DNA of 64,000 nt from JARLGU01 sp036504535 (GTDB lineage: Bacteria > Armatimonadota > Armatimonadia > Armatimonadales > Capsulimonadaceae). Below, one piece after another: positions 49,388 through 58,109 of this stretch. Below the pieces are notes generated by a model, which saw only the letters and a list, made by a program, of their open reading frames with translations, did not search any database and was not told the DNA's origin. The DNA lies in NCBI GenBank assembly GCA_036504535.1, contig DASXUY010000011.1:12273-76272 (forward strand). Reading direction: 5' to 3'. Position 1 is the first letter of the stretch. Each line of letters begins with the position of its first letter. The translations under genes were made by a program, and so were the position numbers.

Positions 49388-51592
49388 TTAGCCCTGGCGG
49401 AAGACGATCTCGTCCGCCTCTGACTGCTGCCCGGTCGCGTCTACCACCACAGCAGTTGCGGTGTAGGTCGTGCCCTTCGCGGTGCCGAGGAGCCCCCCAG
49501 CGGTTAGCTTGAGGTCATCGGTGTGCCACAGACCCTTCGCGTCGGCGACGACCTGAGTCGACGCTGCTTTACCGGTGTTGGCGAACACGCCGAACAGCGC
49601 CGGGCTCTTGAACATCACGTCGATTTGCAGAGTAGCATTCGGTGCTGCCTTGCCGGTGATAATCACGTGGCCCGGAACTGTATCGTCTGGCTTGGGCGAT
49701 GTGATGGTCGGCTTGACTGGCAGGCCCGCATCGATGTTCAGCTGAGCGTCGAGTGGTGTGGTCACCACGGCGCCGCTCTTCGAGATGAACTTGACGTCAA
49801 CCGGGGCATTCTTCGCCGTTGCCCCTACCCGTGCGATATATTCGCCCGTGTAGACGCCCGGTGACGTTTCGGTCATCGGCGTGTTGGCTTCGACGCCGCT
49901 GATCGAGAAGCTTGCGCGACCACCCGGCTGCGCCCGCAGGGTCACACGAAGGGGCTTACCTGGGGTCAGGCGGTTGCCAGACTGCGCCAGGTTGGATTCC
50001 AGCGAGGTCACGAGACCCTTGCTAGCGGCGACAGTAAACGTCCAATCGCGCGATGTGGCGTTGCCGACCGCGTCGACGATGAGCAGGCGGACACGGTGGT
50101 CGCCGTCGCTCAGCACACTGTTCGACTGGTATGTTACAAAGTGCGGCTGAATGATCGCGTCGTTGGTGACGTCGCGGCCATCGAGAAACACTTTGCTAGC
50201 GTTCGGGTCGATGCCTGAGCCTGAGCCATCATCAAGGGTAGCCGATATGCGCGGACGGCCGTTGGAGACTTCGCCAGTCGATGACGGGATCTCATTAGAC
50301 ACAACCGGCGGTTTGCTATCGATGGTGACGGTCTGGCCCGCCTGGATGAGAACAGGCTGACCGCCGCCGCGTGTGGTGAGGCGCCCAAGTACCGCGCCAC
50401 CGTTGATGTTGACACCCTGGGGCACGGGATAGTTGCCCTGGTATACGCCTGGGCTGGTTTCGGTCATTGGCACCGAGTCAACAATGCCGGGAACCGCGAA
50501 AGTGGCTCTGCCGCCTTCGGTGCCGCGGATCACGACTCGAAGGTTTTCGGCTCCTTTGAGCGGACCATTGCCGTCGACACGGATGGAGTTGATCGTCACC
50601 GGCTTCTCGGGATCGGGCGCCGGTGTAGGCTGCGGAACCGACGCGGCGTTGGTTAGCACATTGACCGCATAGCCGACAGAGTTTGCCGTGTCCACTCGAA
50701 CGGCGACGATGTCGCGCACGTGGATGTCGCCCCACGATACCGCACGACCGTCGGCGGTAATCGGCGCATTAGCTACGATTTCGAGCGTGGAATCCTCTCC
50801 CGGAGACCCGAGAGTTAGCACATGTGAGCCGCTTAGCAGCTTGCCGACTGACTTGACCGGCCCGCGCACCTCGTTGTAGTTGGCGCGAATGACGCTCGCG
50901 GGGCCACCAGCAGCGTCGCGTGAAACCTGGACCGTGTCACCAGGGAGCAGTTGCGAAATAGACACCTCGCTCGCGGGCTCTTTGCCCTTCTGCAGCAGGA
51001 TGAGCGTGTTGCCAGCGATTGGGACCACGATGCGACGTCCCTCGGAGCGCACGACGATCTGCGGCTCAAGGGCGCTGGTCGTGACATTGACTATCTGCCC
51101 CGAAATGTTGCCGCCCTTATCAGCGGTGATTGGAGTTGATGTCGACCCAGCTGTGTTGATAACAACCGTTCGGCTGGCTGCAACCCAGTTCACGGTCGCG
51201 CCAAATGCTTGCGCTACGAAACGCAAGGGCACCATGGTGCTGCTCCCGGATACGATGGGCGCTTGCGTTAGCGGTTGAGCGGCGTTGTTGATATACGCTG
51301 TATCTTGCCCGAGGCGCAAGATCACATCGGTGGAACCGCGCACCGCTTCAATGGTGCGTGTCATACCGTTGTATTGCACAGACGCGCCGAGCTGCTCGAA
51401 CACTCCTCGAAGCGGCACAAGGACGGAGCCATTCATCTCCATCGGCTGCGCATCCGCGAAAACCATCGGTTTGTCGTTGATCACCACCGAAATCGGCGCC
51501 TGCGCAAATGCGGCCGGTGCCGTAGCGGCGAGGACCGATGCGCCAGCAACTAATGCCGCCAGCTTGAGCTGTACTGAAAACCTCTTACTCAT
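49388..51592 (-). CDS. Large secreted protein with copper-amine-oxidase N domain and Ig-like repeats
   Basis: This 734-residue protein starts with a signal peptide (cleavage near residue 30). Next is the copper amine oxidase N-terminal-like domain (VINDKPMVFADAQPMEMNGS, VLVPLRGVFEQLGASVQYN and STMVPLRFVAQAFGATVNW). Further beta-rich domains follow, including two copies of a motif around PMTETSPGVYxGxY, at about residues 385 and 545. This is the usual plan of cell-surface stalk or peptidoglycan-associated proteins; there is no catalytic amine oxidase part. The ATG at 51592 has GGGAG about six bases upstream. The gene is divergent from the pilus cluster, which suggests but does not show a role in envelope assembly. 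Confidence 0.85.
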   Translation of the reverse strand: MSKRFSVQLKLAALVAGASVLAATAPAAFAQAPISVVINDKPMVFADAQPMEMNGSVLVPLRGVFEQLGASVQYNGMTRTIEAVRGSTDVILRLGQDTAYINNAAQPLTQAPIVSGSSTMVPLRFVAQAFGATVNWVAASRTVVINTAGSTSTPITADKGGNISGQIVNVTTSALEPQIVVRSEGRRIVVPIAGNTLILLQKGKEPASEVSISQLLPGDTVQVSRDAAGGPASVIRANYNEVRGPVKSVGKLLSGSHVLTLGSPGEDSTLEIVANAPITADGRAVSWGDIHVRDIVAVRVDTANSVGYAVNVLTNAASVPQPTPAPDPEKPVTINSIRVDGNGPLKGAENLRVVIRGTEGGRATFAVPGIVDSVPMTETSPGVYQGNYPVPQGVNINGGAVLGRLTTRGGGQPVLIQAGQTVTIDSKPPVVSNEIPSSTGEVSNGRPRISATLDDGSGSGIDPNASKVFLDGRDVTNDAIIQPHFVTYQSNSVLSDGDHRVRLLIVDAVGNATSRDWTFTVAASKGLVTSLESNLAQSGNRLTPGKPLRVTLRAQPGGRASFSISGVEANTPMTETSPGVYTGEYIARVGATAKNAPVDVKFISKSGAVVTTPLDAQLNIDAGLPVKPTITSPKPDDTVPGHVIITGKAAPNATLQIDVMFKSPALFGVFANTGKAASTQVVADAKGLWHTDDLKLTAGGLLGTAKGTTYTATAVVVDATGQQSEADEIVFRQG

Positions 51593-51981
51593 AGCGTCTC
51601 CCTTCAATCGTGCAATGCACGTTACCCATTTCAAATATTCTTGCCGATTTCACAACCGACCACTTTCACCAGACCGAGCGATTTCGAGAAACGAATCGAA
51701 ATGACCCGAAAATCCATATGTACCAAGCAGGCACAATTATTATCGTAATAGAGTGCTTCGATGTCTCTGCATCAATTTACCCCGTGAACCTGTAGACTAA
51801 GCCTGTTTGACTGCTAACTGGTATTTCAAGCCCTCCAGTTCCAGCGAAACGTATCCAATAATAGTCAAGGACTGGCCCAGCACTCATGATGGCCGCGGGA
51901 GAAGTAGCCCGCTTTAGTATAAATGTTACCAGGTCGCTTGCCAGACCGTTTTCTTTTAGGAATCGCGGAGGAGCCTCGACG
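51593..51981. other. Divergent region upstream of the pilus cluster
   Basis: 389 bases between the surface-protein gene and pilM. It contains a small hairpin, GCGGG-AGAAGTAG-CCCGC followed by TTT (51895-51915), which could attenuate pil transcription. No clear promoter was picked out. Confidence 0.45.
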
Positions 51982-53178
51982 ATGATTTTGTCACAATTGT
52001 TTGGTACAGAGACCGTCATCGGTGTCGATATCGGCAGCCGCTTAACGAAAATTGTTCTAGCAGAGTCGCTTGGCTCCGGTCGCTGGAACATAACGCGAGC
52101 CGCTAGCTGTTCGACCCCGCCTGACGCCGTTAAAGACGGCATTATTGTAGAGCGATATGCGGCTGCGCAGGCTCTGAAGAACCTGCTCGCAGTGACCGGT
52201 CTCAGCCACGCAACCGGTGCCGTTGCCGCTGTGTCCGGCCCAGGCGTCATGGTGCGACACGTACAGCTTCCGCGCATGAGCGAAGCCACCCTTCGCAAGT
52301 CGGTGCGCTACGAGGCTGCAAAGTACATCTCCACCTCAGTCGAGGACAGCTGCGTCGAATTCGAGATCATCGGGCCGACAGTCGGTTCCGAAGACAAGAT
52401 GGACGTCATGCTCGTCGCCGCTCCGCAAGAGATGATTGACTCTCGAGTCGAAACCCTGGAGATGGCCGACCTTGACCCAATCTCCATGGACTTCGAAGCG
52501 TTCGCCGTTCAGCGCGCGCTCATCGATGCGTCTCCGACTCGCCCTGGCGAAGGCGCGACGCTCGCGGTCCTTAGCATCGGAGCCTCGACATCGGAGCTCA
52601 ACATTGTCGCGAATGGCTACCATGCCCTGTCGCGCAGTATCGGTATTGCTGGCGACCATTTCTCGAACGCTCTCAAGACTGAGAATAAGTGTACCTGGGA
52701 TGAGGCCGAGCTTCTTAAGCGAACAGTCGATATGAGTGCCCTTCTAAATCCGGAAGCCGACCCGGAAGCCACAAAAGTCGCTCGCGCGGTGCAGCCAGTG
52801 CTCGACGAAATCATGCGCGAAGTGCGCCGATCGACCAACTACTTCCGCTCGCAGGTGAACGAAGGCAGTATCGGCCTTCCCAGCCAGGTGCTCGCCGAGA
52901 GCGAACCGGGGCGCGGTGCTGGCCTCGCCAATGTATCCCGTCTCATTATCGCAGGTGGAAGCGCCTTGTTGATGGGTCTTGAGCGCTACATGTCCGCCCG
53001 CTTGGGAATGCCAGTCGAAATCTGGAACGCATTCGACAACCCTCGATTTGATACGATCACTCTGCCGCCTGATCTGGTGGAAAAAGAGCATCAGATTTAC
53101 GCTCAGTGCCTTGGACTTGCACTGAAGGAGACCTTCAACGACCTTCCGGCATACGCGACCCATAAGAAGGCAGCGTAA
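51982..53178 (+). CDS. pilM: Type IV pilus assembly ATPase-like protein PilM
   Basis: This 398-residue actin-like protein forms the cytoplasmic ring that binds the tail of PilN. Visible blocks are TVIGVDIGSRLTKIVL (phosphate-1), a KSVRYEAAKYI segment, then TLAVLSIGASTSELNIV (phosphate-2) and LIIAGGSALLMGLERYM near the end. This is the normal PilM pattern. The ATG at 51982 has GGAGGAG at about eight bases; the open frame extends 32 codons upstream without homology. It opens a seven-gene cluster of pilus-assembly genes. Confidence 0.92.
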   Translation: MILSQLFGTETVIGVDIGSRLTKIVLAESLGSGRWNITRAASCSTPPDAVKDGIIVERYAAAQALKNLLAVTGLSHATGAVAAVSGPGVMVRHVQLPRMSEATLRKSVRYEAAKYISTSVEDSCVEFEIIGPTVGSEDKMDVMLVAAPQEMIDSRVETLEMADLDPISMDFEAFAVQRALIDASPTRPGEGATLAVLSIGASTSELNIVANGYHALSRSIGIAGDHFSNALKTENKCTWDEAELLKRTVDMSALLNPEADPEATKVARAVQPVLDEIMREVRRSTNYFRSQVNEGSIGLPSQVLAESEPGRGAGLANVSRLIIAGGSALLMGLERYMSARLGMPVEIWNAFDNPRFDTITLPPDLVEKEHQIYAQCLGLALKETFNDLPAYATHKKAA

Positions 53179-53325
53179 TCCACCAGTAGGCAATACGACT
53201 CTATTCGTCCACCTTGGACGACGATGACAAGCTTAACAGTAAGTTTTAGCTAAGGATGGCGCCCTCGCTCAAGGGCGGATACGGTTCCCAAAACCGCTTC
53301 CACAGCCATCCACGGAGACAGACAG

Positions 53326-53946
53326 ATGCCATCGATCAATATGATTGCCGCCCGTCGGGCTGAAAAACGGCGGCAAGAACGAAATACGCAAAAGCTGATC
53401 TACGGGATCGTGACAGAACTGGGAATCATCCTCCTGGTGACGTCGATCATGTTCGGTCGTCTTGTTACGACCCGCAACCATGTTCAAGATCTCAACGATC
53501 AGATCAAGTCGCTGCAGGCCAAGGTTGACGAAATCCAGCACCTGCAAGACACCACGGCGTCCCTTCAGCCAAAGGTCGCCACGCTTACCCAAGCACGCTC
53601 GAATACCCTTTACTGGTACACGGCAGTGCAGAATGTTTCGTCCAGTCTCCCCACCGACACATGGCTGACAAGCATGGCGACGACAGGTGGTAATTCTACC
53701 GCTGGCGCAGCTCCTTCCGCAGGTGCGACGTTGAACCTGGTCGGAATGGCGTCCAGCCAATTCGTCGTCGGCGCGACCATGATGCGCATGAACACCTACC
53801 CCACTATCGAACAGGTGACGCTTAATAGCGTATCCCAGTCGACATATGGAACCAAGCAGGCCGTAAGCTTCAACCTCGTGGTACAGCTGAAGCCAGCGGC
53901 AACGGCAACTCCGGCCGTGGGAGGCGCAAATGTCTCGAAGTCTTAA
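53326..53946 (+). CDS. pilN: Type IV pilus alignment protein PilN
   Basis: This 206-residue inner-membrane protein has a short basic cytoplasmic start (SINMIAARRAEKRRQER, where PilM would bind the N-terminal INM-like segment), one membrane helix (residues ~25-45) and a coiled coil. The periplasmic part follows with SSLPTDTWLTSMATTG. Layout and position between pilM and pilO match PilN. Its end overlaps the pilO start by 17 bases. GGAG lies about ten bases before the ATG. Confidence 0.85.
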   Translation: MPSINMIAARRAEKRRQERNTQKLIYGIVTELGIILLVTSIMFGRLVTTRNHVQDLNDQIKSLQAKVDEIQHLQDTTASLQPKVATLTQARSNTLYWYTAVQNVSSSLPTDTWLTSMATTGGNSTAGAAPSAGATLNLVGMASSQFVVGATMMRMNTYPTIEQVTLNSVSQSTYGTKQAVSFNLVVQLKPAATATPAVGGANVSKS

Positions 53947-54793
53947 GATGCCAACCGCCATCGCCAAGCGGCTCACAGCGATACTGTTTGCGGTTTCTGC
54001 GGTCATCCTGATCGCTGGCGGCGCTGGATTATATGTACTGCAGGCAAAAATCGCTGCGGCAGACAAGCAGGTTGAAGAAAAGCAGGCTCAAGTTGGCAGC
54101 AACGAGCAAATCACTCGGCGCTACCAGTCGACGCTTGACAACTACAATACGACAATGGAGCAGCTCAAGTATCTTGAGCCCTCGGTTGACAAAAAGAACT
54201 ATGTACCGACGCTCGTCCAGCAGCTACAGCGAGTATCCCAGGCCGACCACCTGAAAGTGGTTGCCGTGCGCCCGTCCGCAATTGCAGATCCGCCAGCACC
54301 CAAGGTCGCCGACAACGCCGACGGGACGAAGGCCAAGGCTCCTCCCCCGCCGCCGTACAAAACGATGAACGTTGCGCTTTCGCTCGAAGGCACATACGCA
54401 CAGATTATGACGTTCGCGTATCATATGACACGCTTCCCGAAAATCGTGTCCGTTCAATCGGTAGCGTTCACGCCTAAAGGGTCCACAGACGGATCGATCA
54501 CGAGCAAGACACCGTTGCTAGGCGCAGAGATTAACCTCACGGCCTATATTTTTGACGATACGCCTAAAACAATGCTTCCAGGCACAGCTGGCGGAACGCT
54601 AACGAGCGATGCCAGTTCTGCCGATAATGGAAATCCAATAGCATATGCCGCAGGACGAGTTGCCGCATCGACGCGATCTAACATGAAATCCGCTGGAGTC
54701 AGCGAACGAACAGGTGGATTGCTCGAGCCAGCCGCGTCCGGTCAACATTCCATAAAAGGAGGCTTCGCCAGTGAGCAAAATACAGTACGATAA
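53930..54793 (+). CDS. pilO: Type IV pilus alignment protein PilO
   Basis: This 287-residue protein has one membrane helix (residues ~15-38), a coiled coil (KIAAADKQVEEKQAQVG) and a periplasmic ferredoxin-like domain containing YVPTLVQQLQRVSQ and LSLEGTYAQIMTFAYHMTRF, the PilO pattern. The C-terminal 70 residues are low-complexity, longer than in typical PilO. The gene overlaps pilN by 17 bases and pilP by 23 bases, so translation is coupled. Confidence 0.85.
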   Translation: MSRSLKMPTAIAKRLTAILFAVSAVILIAGGAGLYVLQAKIAAADKQVEEKQAQVGSNEQITRRYQSTLDNYNTTMEQLKYLEPSVDKKNYVPTLVQQLQRVSQADHLKVVAVRPSAIADPPAPKVADNADGTKAKAPPPPPYKTMNVALSLEGTYAQIMTFAYHMTRFPKIVSVQSVAFTPKGSTDGSITSKTPLLGAEINLTAYIFDDTPKTMLPGTAGGTLTSDASSADNGNPIAYAAGRVAASTRSNMKSAGVSERTGGLLEPAASGQHSIKGGFASEQNTVR

Positions 54794-55559
54794 GAAGCAG
54801 CTGCCGCAGGTGATTGTCCTCGGCGTGTTGTCCCTCGGTTTATTCGGATACTTCGGTTTCCGGATGCTGACTCCGCCTCCGAGTGAAGCAGCGCCGCAAG
54901 GAACGAAGGCCGCGTTGACCGCTAAGGCAGAAACCACGGCCACCGCTACCGTGGCAGCAGCCAGCACCGACGCCGCCGCGCCGGTCGCGGGAGTCATCGA
55001 TGCGCCGCCAGTCGCCAACGTCCGCGATCCATTCGTAGCGCCAGTTAACGATCTCGCGCCGCTCCCGGTAGCAACGAACCCGACAAGCCCTGCTGCTCCG
55101 CCGCCGCTTCCGGTGGTACGCAACGTGGCTAGCCTGCCTGCGTTCAACACGATAAAGCCGCTGCCGACCGCCCGAGTGCCGTCAGCGCCACCGTTGAACA
55201 ACTTCAACAACGTTAACGCCTTGCCGAGTGCCCCGCCAGTTGACCTGGGGCCGTCCGGATGGACAGTCACCGGGGTGATCGGCGACGACACCGATCCATC
55301 AAGCCGCATCGCCTGCATGCGAAATGGAGATCTTCACCGGTATGTTCGATCTGGCGGAACAGTAGATGGTGATTTCCAGGTGGTGTCCGTCAACCGAGAC
55401 GGAGTGGTCCTGCGCCGCAGCGGACACGTTTACCGACTCAGGATCGGCCAGACAGTCGGTGCTCCCACTGCGGGCACGCAAGCGCTTCCGGCGGCTACCC
55501 CGTCCGACAAGCCATCGCCCGGTGTTTCGATACGCCGCCCGGAAGTCCCGGCCGCGTAA
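54771..55559 (+). CDS. PilP-like pilus assembly protein
   Basis: This 262-residue protein has a membrane helix near residues 15-30 instead of a lipobox, then a long Ala/Pro/Thr linker with an RDPFVAP motif (residues ~85). The C-terminal domain, SGWTVTGVIGDDTDPSSRIA and further strands (GTVDGDFQVVSVNRDGVVLR), is a small beta-barrel like that of PilP or GspC. Position between pilO and pilQ fits PilP, which links the inner-membrane complex to the secretin. The absence of a lipid anchor is unusual for PilP, so the symbol is withheld. Confidence 0.78.
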   Translation: MSKIQYDKKQLPQVIVLGVLSLGLFGYFGFRMLTPPPSEAAPQGTKAALTAKAETTATATVAAASTDAAAPVAGVIDAPPVANVRDPFVAPVNDLAPLPVATNPTSPAAPPPLPVVRNVASLPAFNTIKPLPTARVPSAPPLNNFNNVNALPSAPPVDLGPSGWTVTGVIGDDTDPSSRIACMRNGDLHRYVRSGGTVDGDFQVVSVNRDGVVLRRSGHVYRLRIGQTVGAPTAGTQALPAATPSDKPSPGVSIRRPEVPAA

Positions 55560-55707
55560 CAAAGCTTGGCTCTCAAGGGCGCACGATCAGCCTTTGGGAG
55601 CCAGAATCCGCCAACGAGCGGAAAATCGTCATGCGGCGCTCACCGCGACGAAGATAGACATCAGCTTGGGCTTAACGCCTAGTATTTTTACGAGGATGTG
55701 TGTATCC

Positions 55708-57672
55708 ATGAAGACTACCAAGACAATCTGGATGATTTCTCGCCGGACCCAGCTCACCGGTCTAGCAGCCTTGATCATCACCCTGCCCGCAGTAGCCGCT
55801 AGTTCCGTTTCAGCTGCACCTGGATCCGGTTCGCCGGATCGCTCGGTCAGCTATCGCGGCCAGAAAGTGGTCATCGGGTCAGGCAGGCAAACTCCGACCG
55901 CGAAACAGGCCCCCAAGCAGATGATTGCCGATGCCACCACCGTACCCGGTGGCGCGCTCATTCCTCTGCAAGGCAGCCCGCCAGTCGCACTACCCGTTTC
56001 CAACTCGACTCCGGTCGAGCCTTCGCTACCGCCAATGCCGCCAGCATCGGTGCCGCCGCCCGCGCCAACCATCACTGATCGCGGGTCCAGCGTCAACCTT
56101 GACTTCGTCGATGCCAGCATCGTCGATATCCTGAAGGCGCTGTCGATTCAGTCTGGCGCCAATATCGTCACCAGTCCCGATGTCACAGGCAAGACCACGG
56201 TCACGCTCTCGCACGTATCACTAGAGTCGGCTCTCGACTACGTGTGCAAATCTGCGGGCTTCCAGTGGCTGAAGAGCGGTAACACCTATATTATAGGAAC
56301 CGATAAGTCTCTGCAGCCGTTTATGCCAGCTAAGCTCATCGCCACTGAGCGTGTCACCAAAACGGTCCAGTTCCAGAACGGCGACCCTGATGACCTCATG
56401 TCGTCTGTGAAAGCCGCCATCCCTGACGTTTCCATATCGCTGATCAAACCCGGCGCCGACACGTCGACGTCGTCTGGTACTGGCGGCACGACAACCACAA
56501 CAGTTCGCGAAAAAGGCGGCGTGTTAATGGTGACCGGCCTCGCAGACAGCGTCAAGAAGGTCCAGGACTTTGTCGCGCTAGCTGAGAATACGTTCCACCC
56601 AAGCGTCGAAACCGCCGAGACCGCAACATATCGCATCAAGTATGCTTACGGTCCTAACTTGATTAGCGTGCTGCATTCGCTCATTCCAAAGCTGATGGTG
56701 ATCACCGGTCCAGCTCAGCAGTTTGAGTCTGGCCCGCAGATCAAGTTCACCAGCGGGTCCAACGACCTGGTAGATCGGTATACGTCGCCGAGTGCCGTCA
56801 AAGCTGGTGCCGACAAGCCCGGCCCCGACGAAAAAGTGGACATCAAGCTCACAGCTCCCACGCTGTTGGTGCTCTCTGGCCGTCGCGAGGACGTCACCCG
56901 CGCTCTCGACGTGCTCAGCAAGATCGACGTAAAGCCCGTTCAGCTACTGTTCGAAGCGAAAGTTGTCGAAGTTACCAACGGCGATGCCAATAAGTTGGGA
57001 CTTAACTGGGACTTCAGCGGCTTCTCAACATCGTTTGGCGAGTTCACGCCTCTCGACTCGTCGGGCAATGCAGTGAAGACCTCAACAGACTACCCGGGCC
57101 AGCCACTAAAGTTCGCGCCGATCAGCCGCTCTCGTGTGCCTAACATGGCGACGGTCACTCTCGATGCGCTGTTCAAAAACGACAAAGCCAAGCTCCTCGC
57201 ACGACCAAACGTTGCCGCGCTTGACGGCCAGAAGGCATCGATGTTCATCGGCGACACGATTAAGTACGTTGAGTCGATCACACAAACATCTACAGGTCAG
57301 AATATCACGACTGCCACAATCAATGTTGGCGTGATCCTGAGCCTTACGGGCCGCGCTTCGGATGATGGCTACATCACCCTATACCTGCATCCAGAAGTGA
57401 GCTCCGTAACGCAGTGGCTCGCAGTTCCGGGCGGCGGCAGCCTACCGCAACTCGCCAGCCGTTTCGCGGATACGGTCATTCGGGTCAAGGATGGCGATAC
57501 GATCGCTCTCGGCGGCCTGATCCAGGAGAACGACATCACGTCGATCAAGAAGGTTCCGTTCCTCGGCGATCTTCCGGTTCTTGGAAACTTCTTCCGTGAC
57601 ACGAACAAGACCAAGAACAAGTCGGAAGTGATGTTCTTCATCAAGACGTCGCTGATCGCGGATCACGCGTAA
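55708..57672 (+). CDS. pilQ: Type IV pilus secretin PilQ
   Basis: This 654-residue outer-membrane secretin forms the pore for the pilus. A signal peptide ends near residue 34. An N0-like domain follows (VNLDFVDASIVDILKALSIQ, residues ~130), then N1-type domains and the secretin core (LLFEAKVVEVTNGDANKLG, PNVAALDGQKASMFIGD and VPFLGDLPVLGNFFRD). The last block is the classical secretin signature. The ATG at 55708 is taken as start because the signal peptide follows; the longer frame overlaps pilP. It ends 35 bases before a perfect 12-bp hairpin. Confidence 0.93.
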   Translation: MKTTKTIWMISRRTQLTGLAALIITLPAVAASSVSAAPGSGSPDRSVSYRGQKVVIGSGRQTPTAKQAPKQMIADATTVPGGALIPLQGSPPVALPVSNSTPVEPSLPPMPPASVPPPAPTITDRGSSVNLDFVDASIVDILKALSIQSGANIVTSPDVTGKTTVTLSHVSLESALDYVCKSAGFQWLKSGNTYIIGTDKSLQPFMPAKLIATERVTKTVQFQNGDPDDLMSSVKAAIPDVSISLIKPGADTSTSSGTGGTTTTTVREKGGVLMVTGLADSVKKVQDFVALAENTFHPSVETAETATYRIKYAYGPNLISVLHSLIPKLMVITGPAQQFESGPQIKFTSGSNDLVDRYTSPSAVKAGADKPGPDEKVDIKLTAPTLLVLSGRREDVTRALDVLSKIDVKPVQLLFEAKVVEVTNGDANKLGLNWDFSGFSTSFGEFTPLDSSGNAVKTSTDYPGQPLKFAPISRSRVPNMATVTLDALFKNDKAKLLARPNVAALDGQKASMFIGDTIKYVESITQTSTGQNITTATINVGVILSLTGRASDDGYITLYLHPEVSSVTQWLAVPGGGSLPQLASRFADTVIRVKDGDTIALGGLIQENDITSIKKVPFLGDLPVLGNFFRDTNKTKNKSEVMFFIKTSLIADHA

Positions 57673-57705
57673 TACAAGCGGGCGTCTCCGCCTCAAAAGT
57701 GGAAT

Positions 57706-57736
57706 TATCCCTTGGCCCTCAATCGGCCAAGGGATA
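57706..57736. terminator. Perfect hairpin downstream of pilQ
   Basis: TATCCCTTGGCC (57706-57717) pairs with GGCCAAGGGATA (57725-57736) around a seven-base loop. No T-run follows. It may be a transcript-end or processing signal that separates pilM-Q from pilB-T. Confidence 0.6.
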
Positions 57737-58109
57737 TCCCGTCCCAGAAGTACTGCGGTCCAATGAACCGCTACCGCACCTGGGGCAAAACTTCAGGGGA
57801 AAGAGACTAAACCGCTCAATCGGCTATAAAATCCCTCGGCGAATAACCTCCACTCCAAGAATCGCCACCAAAAGCCGATACTAATACGGGGAGACATCTA
57901 TAGCTCTCCCAAACTCTGCACCAGAGACGCAGATCGAACACTGTAAGTTCCGCCAGGCAGTATGAATCAGACGGACCTGCAGGTAGCTGCGGGAGTTGAA
58001 GTTCACAAGTGCGAGCAGGATGCTATGTTCGGAGAATCGACCCAGTTCTCGCCGATTATAGTCGGCAAGGCTAGGGTCCAGCGCCAAGCTGGTGAAAACG
58101 GTCATTATT
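57737..58109. other. Region between pilQ and pilB
   Basis: 373 bases without a recognisable gene. After the hairpin the sequence is unremarkable. No promoter with good -35 and -10 boxes was found by eye, so whether pilB has its own promoter is open. Confidence 0.45.

Noticed and set aside
51777..52298. Minus-strand frame across the start of pilM
   Set aside because: It overlaps the well-supported pilM N-terminus and has no ribosome-binding site or domain.
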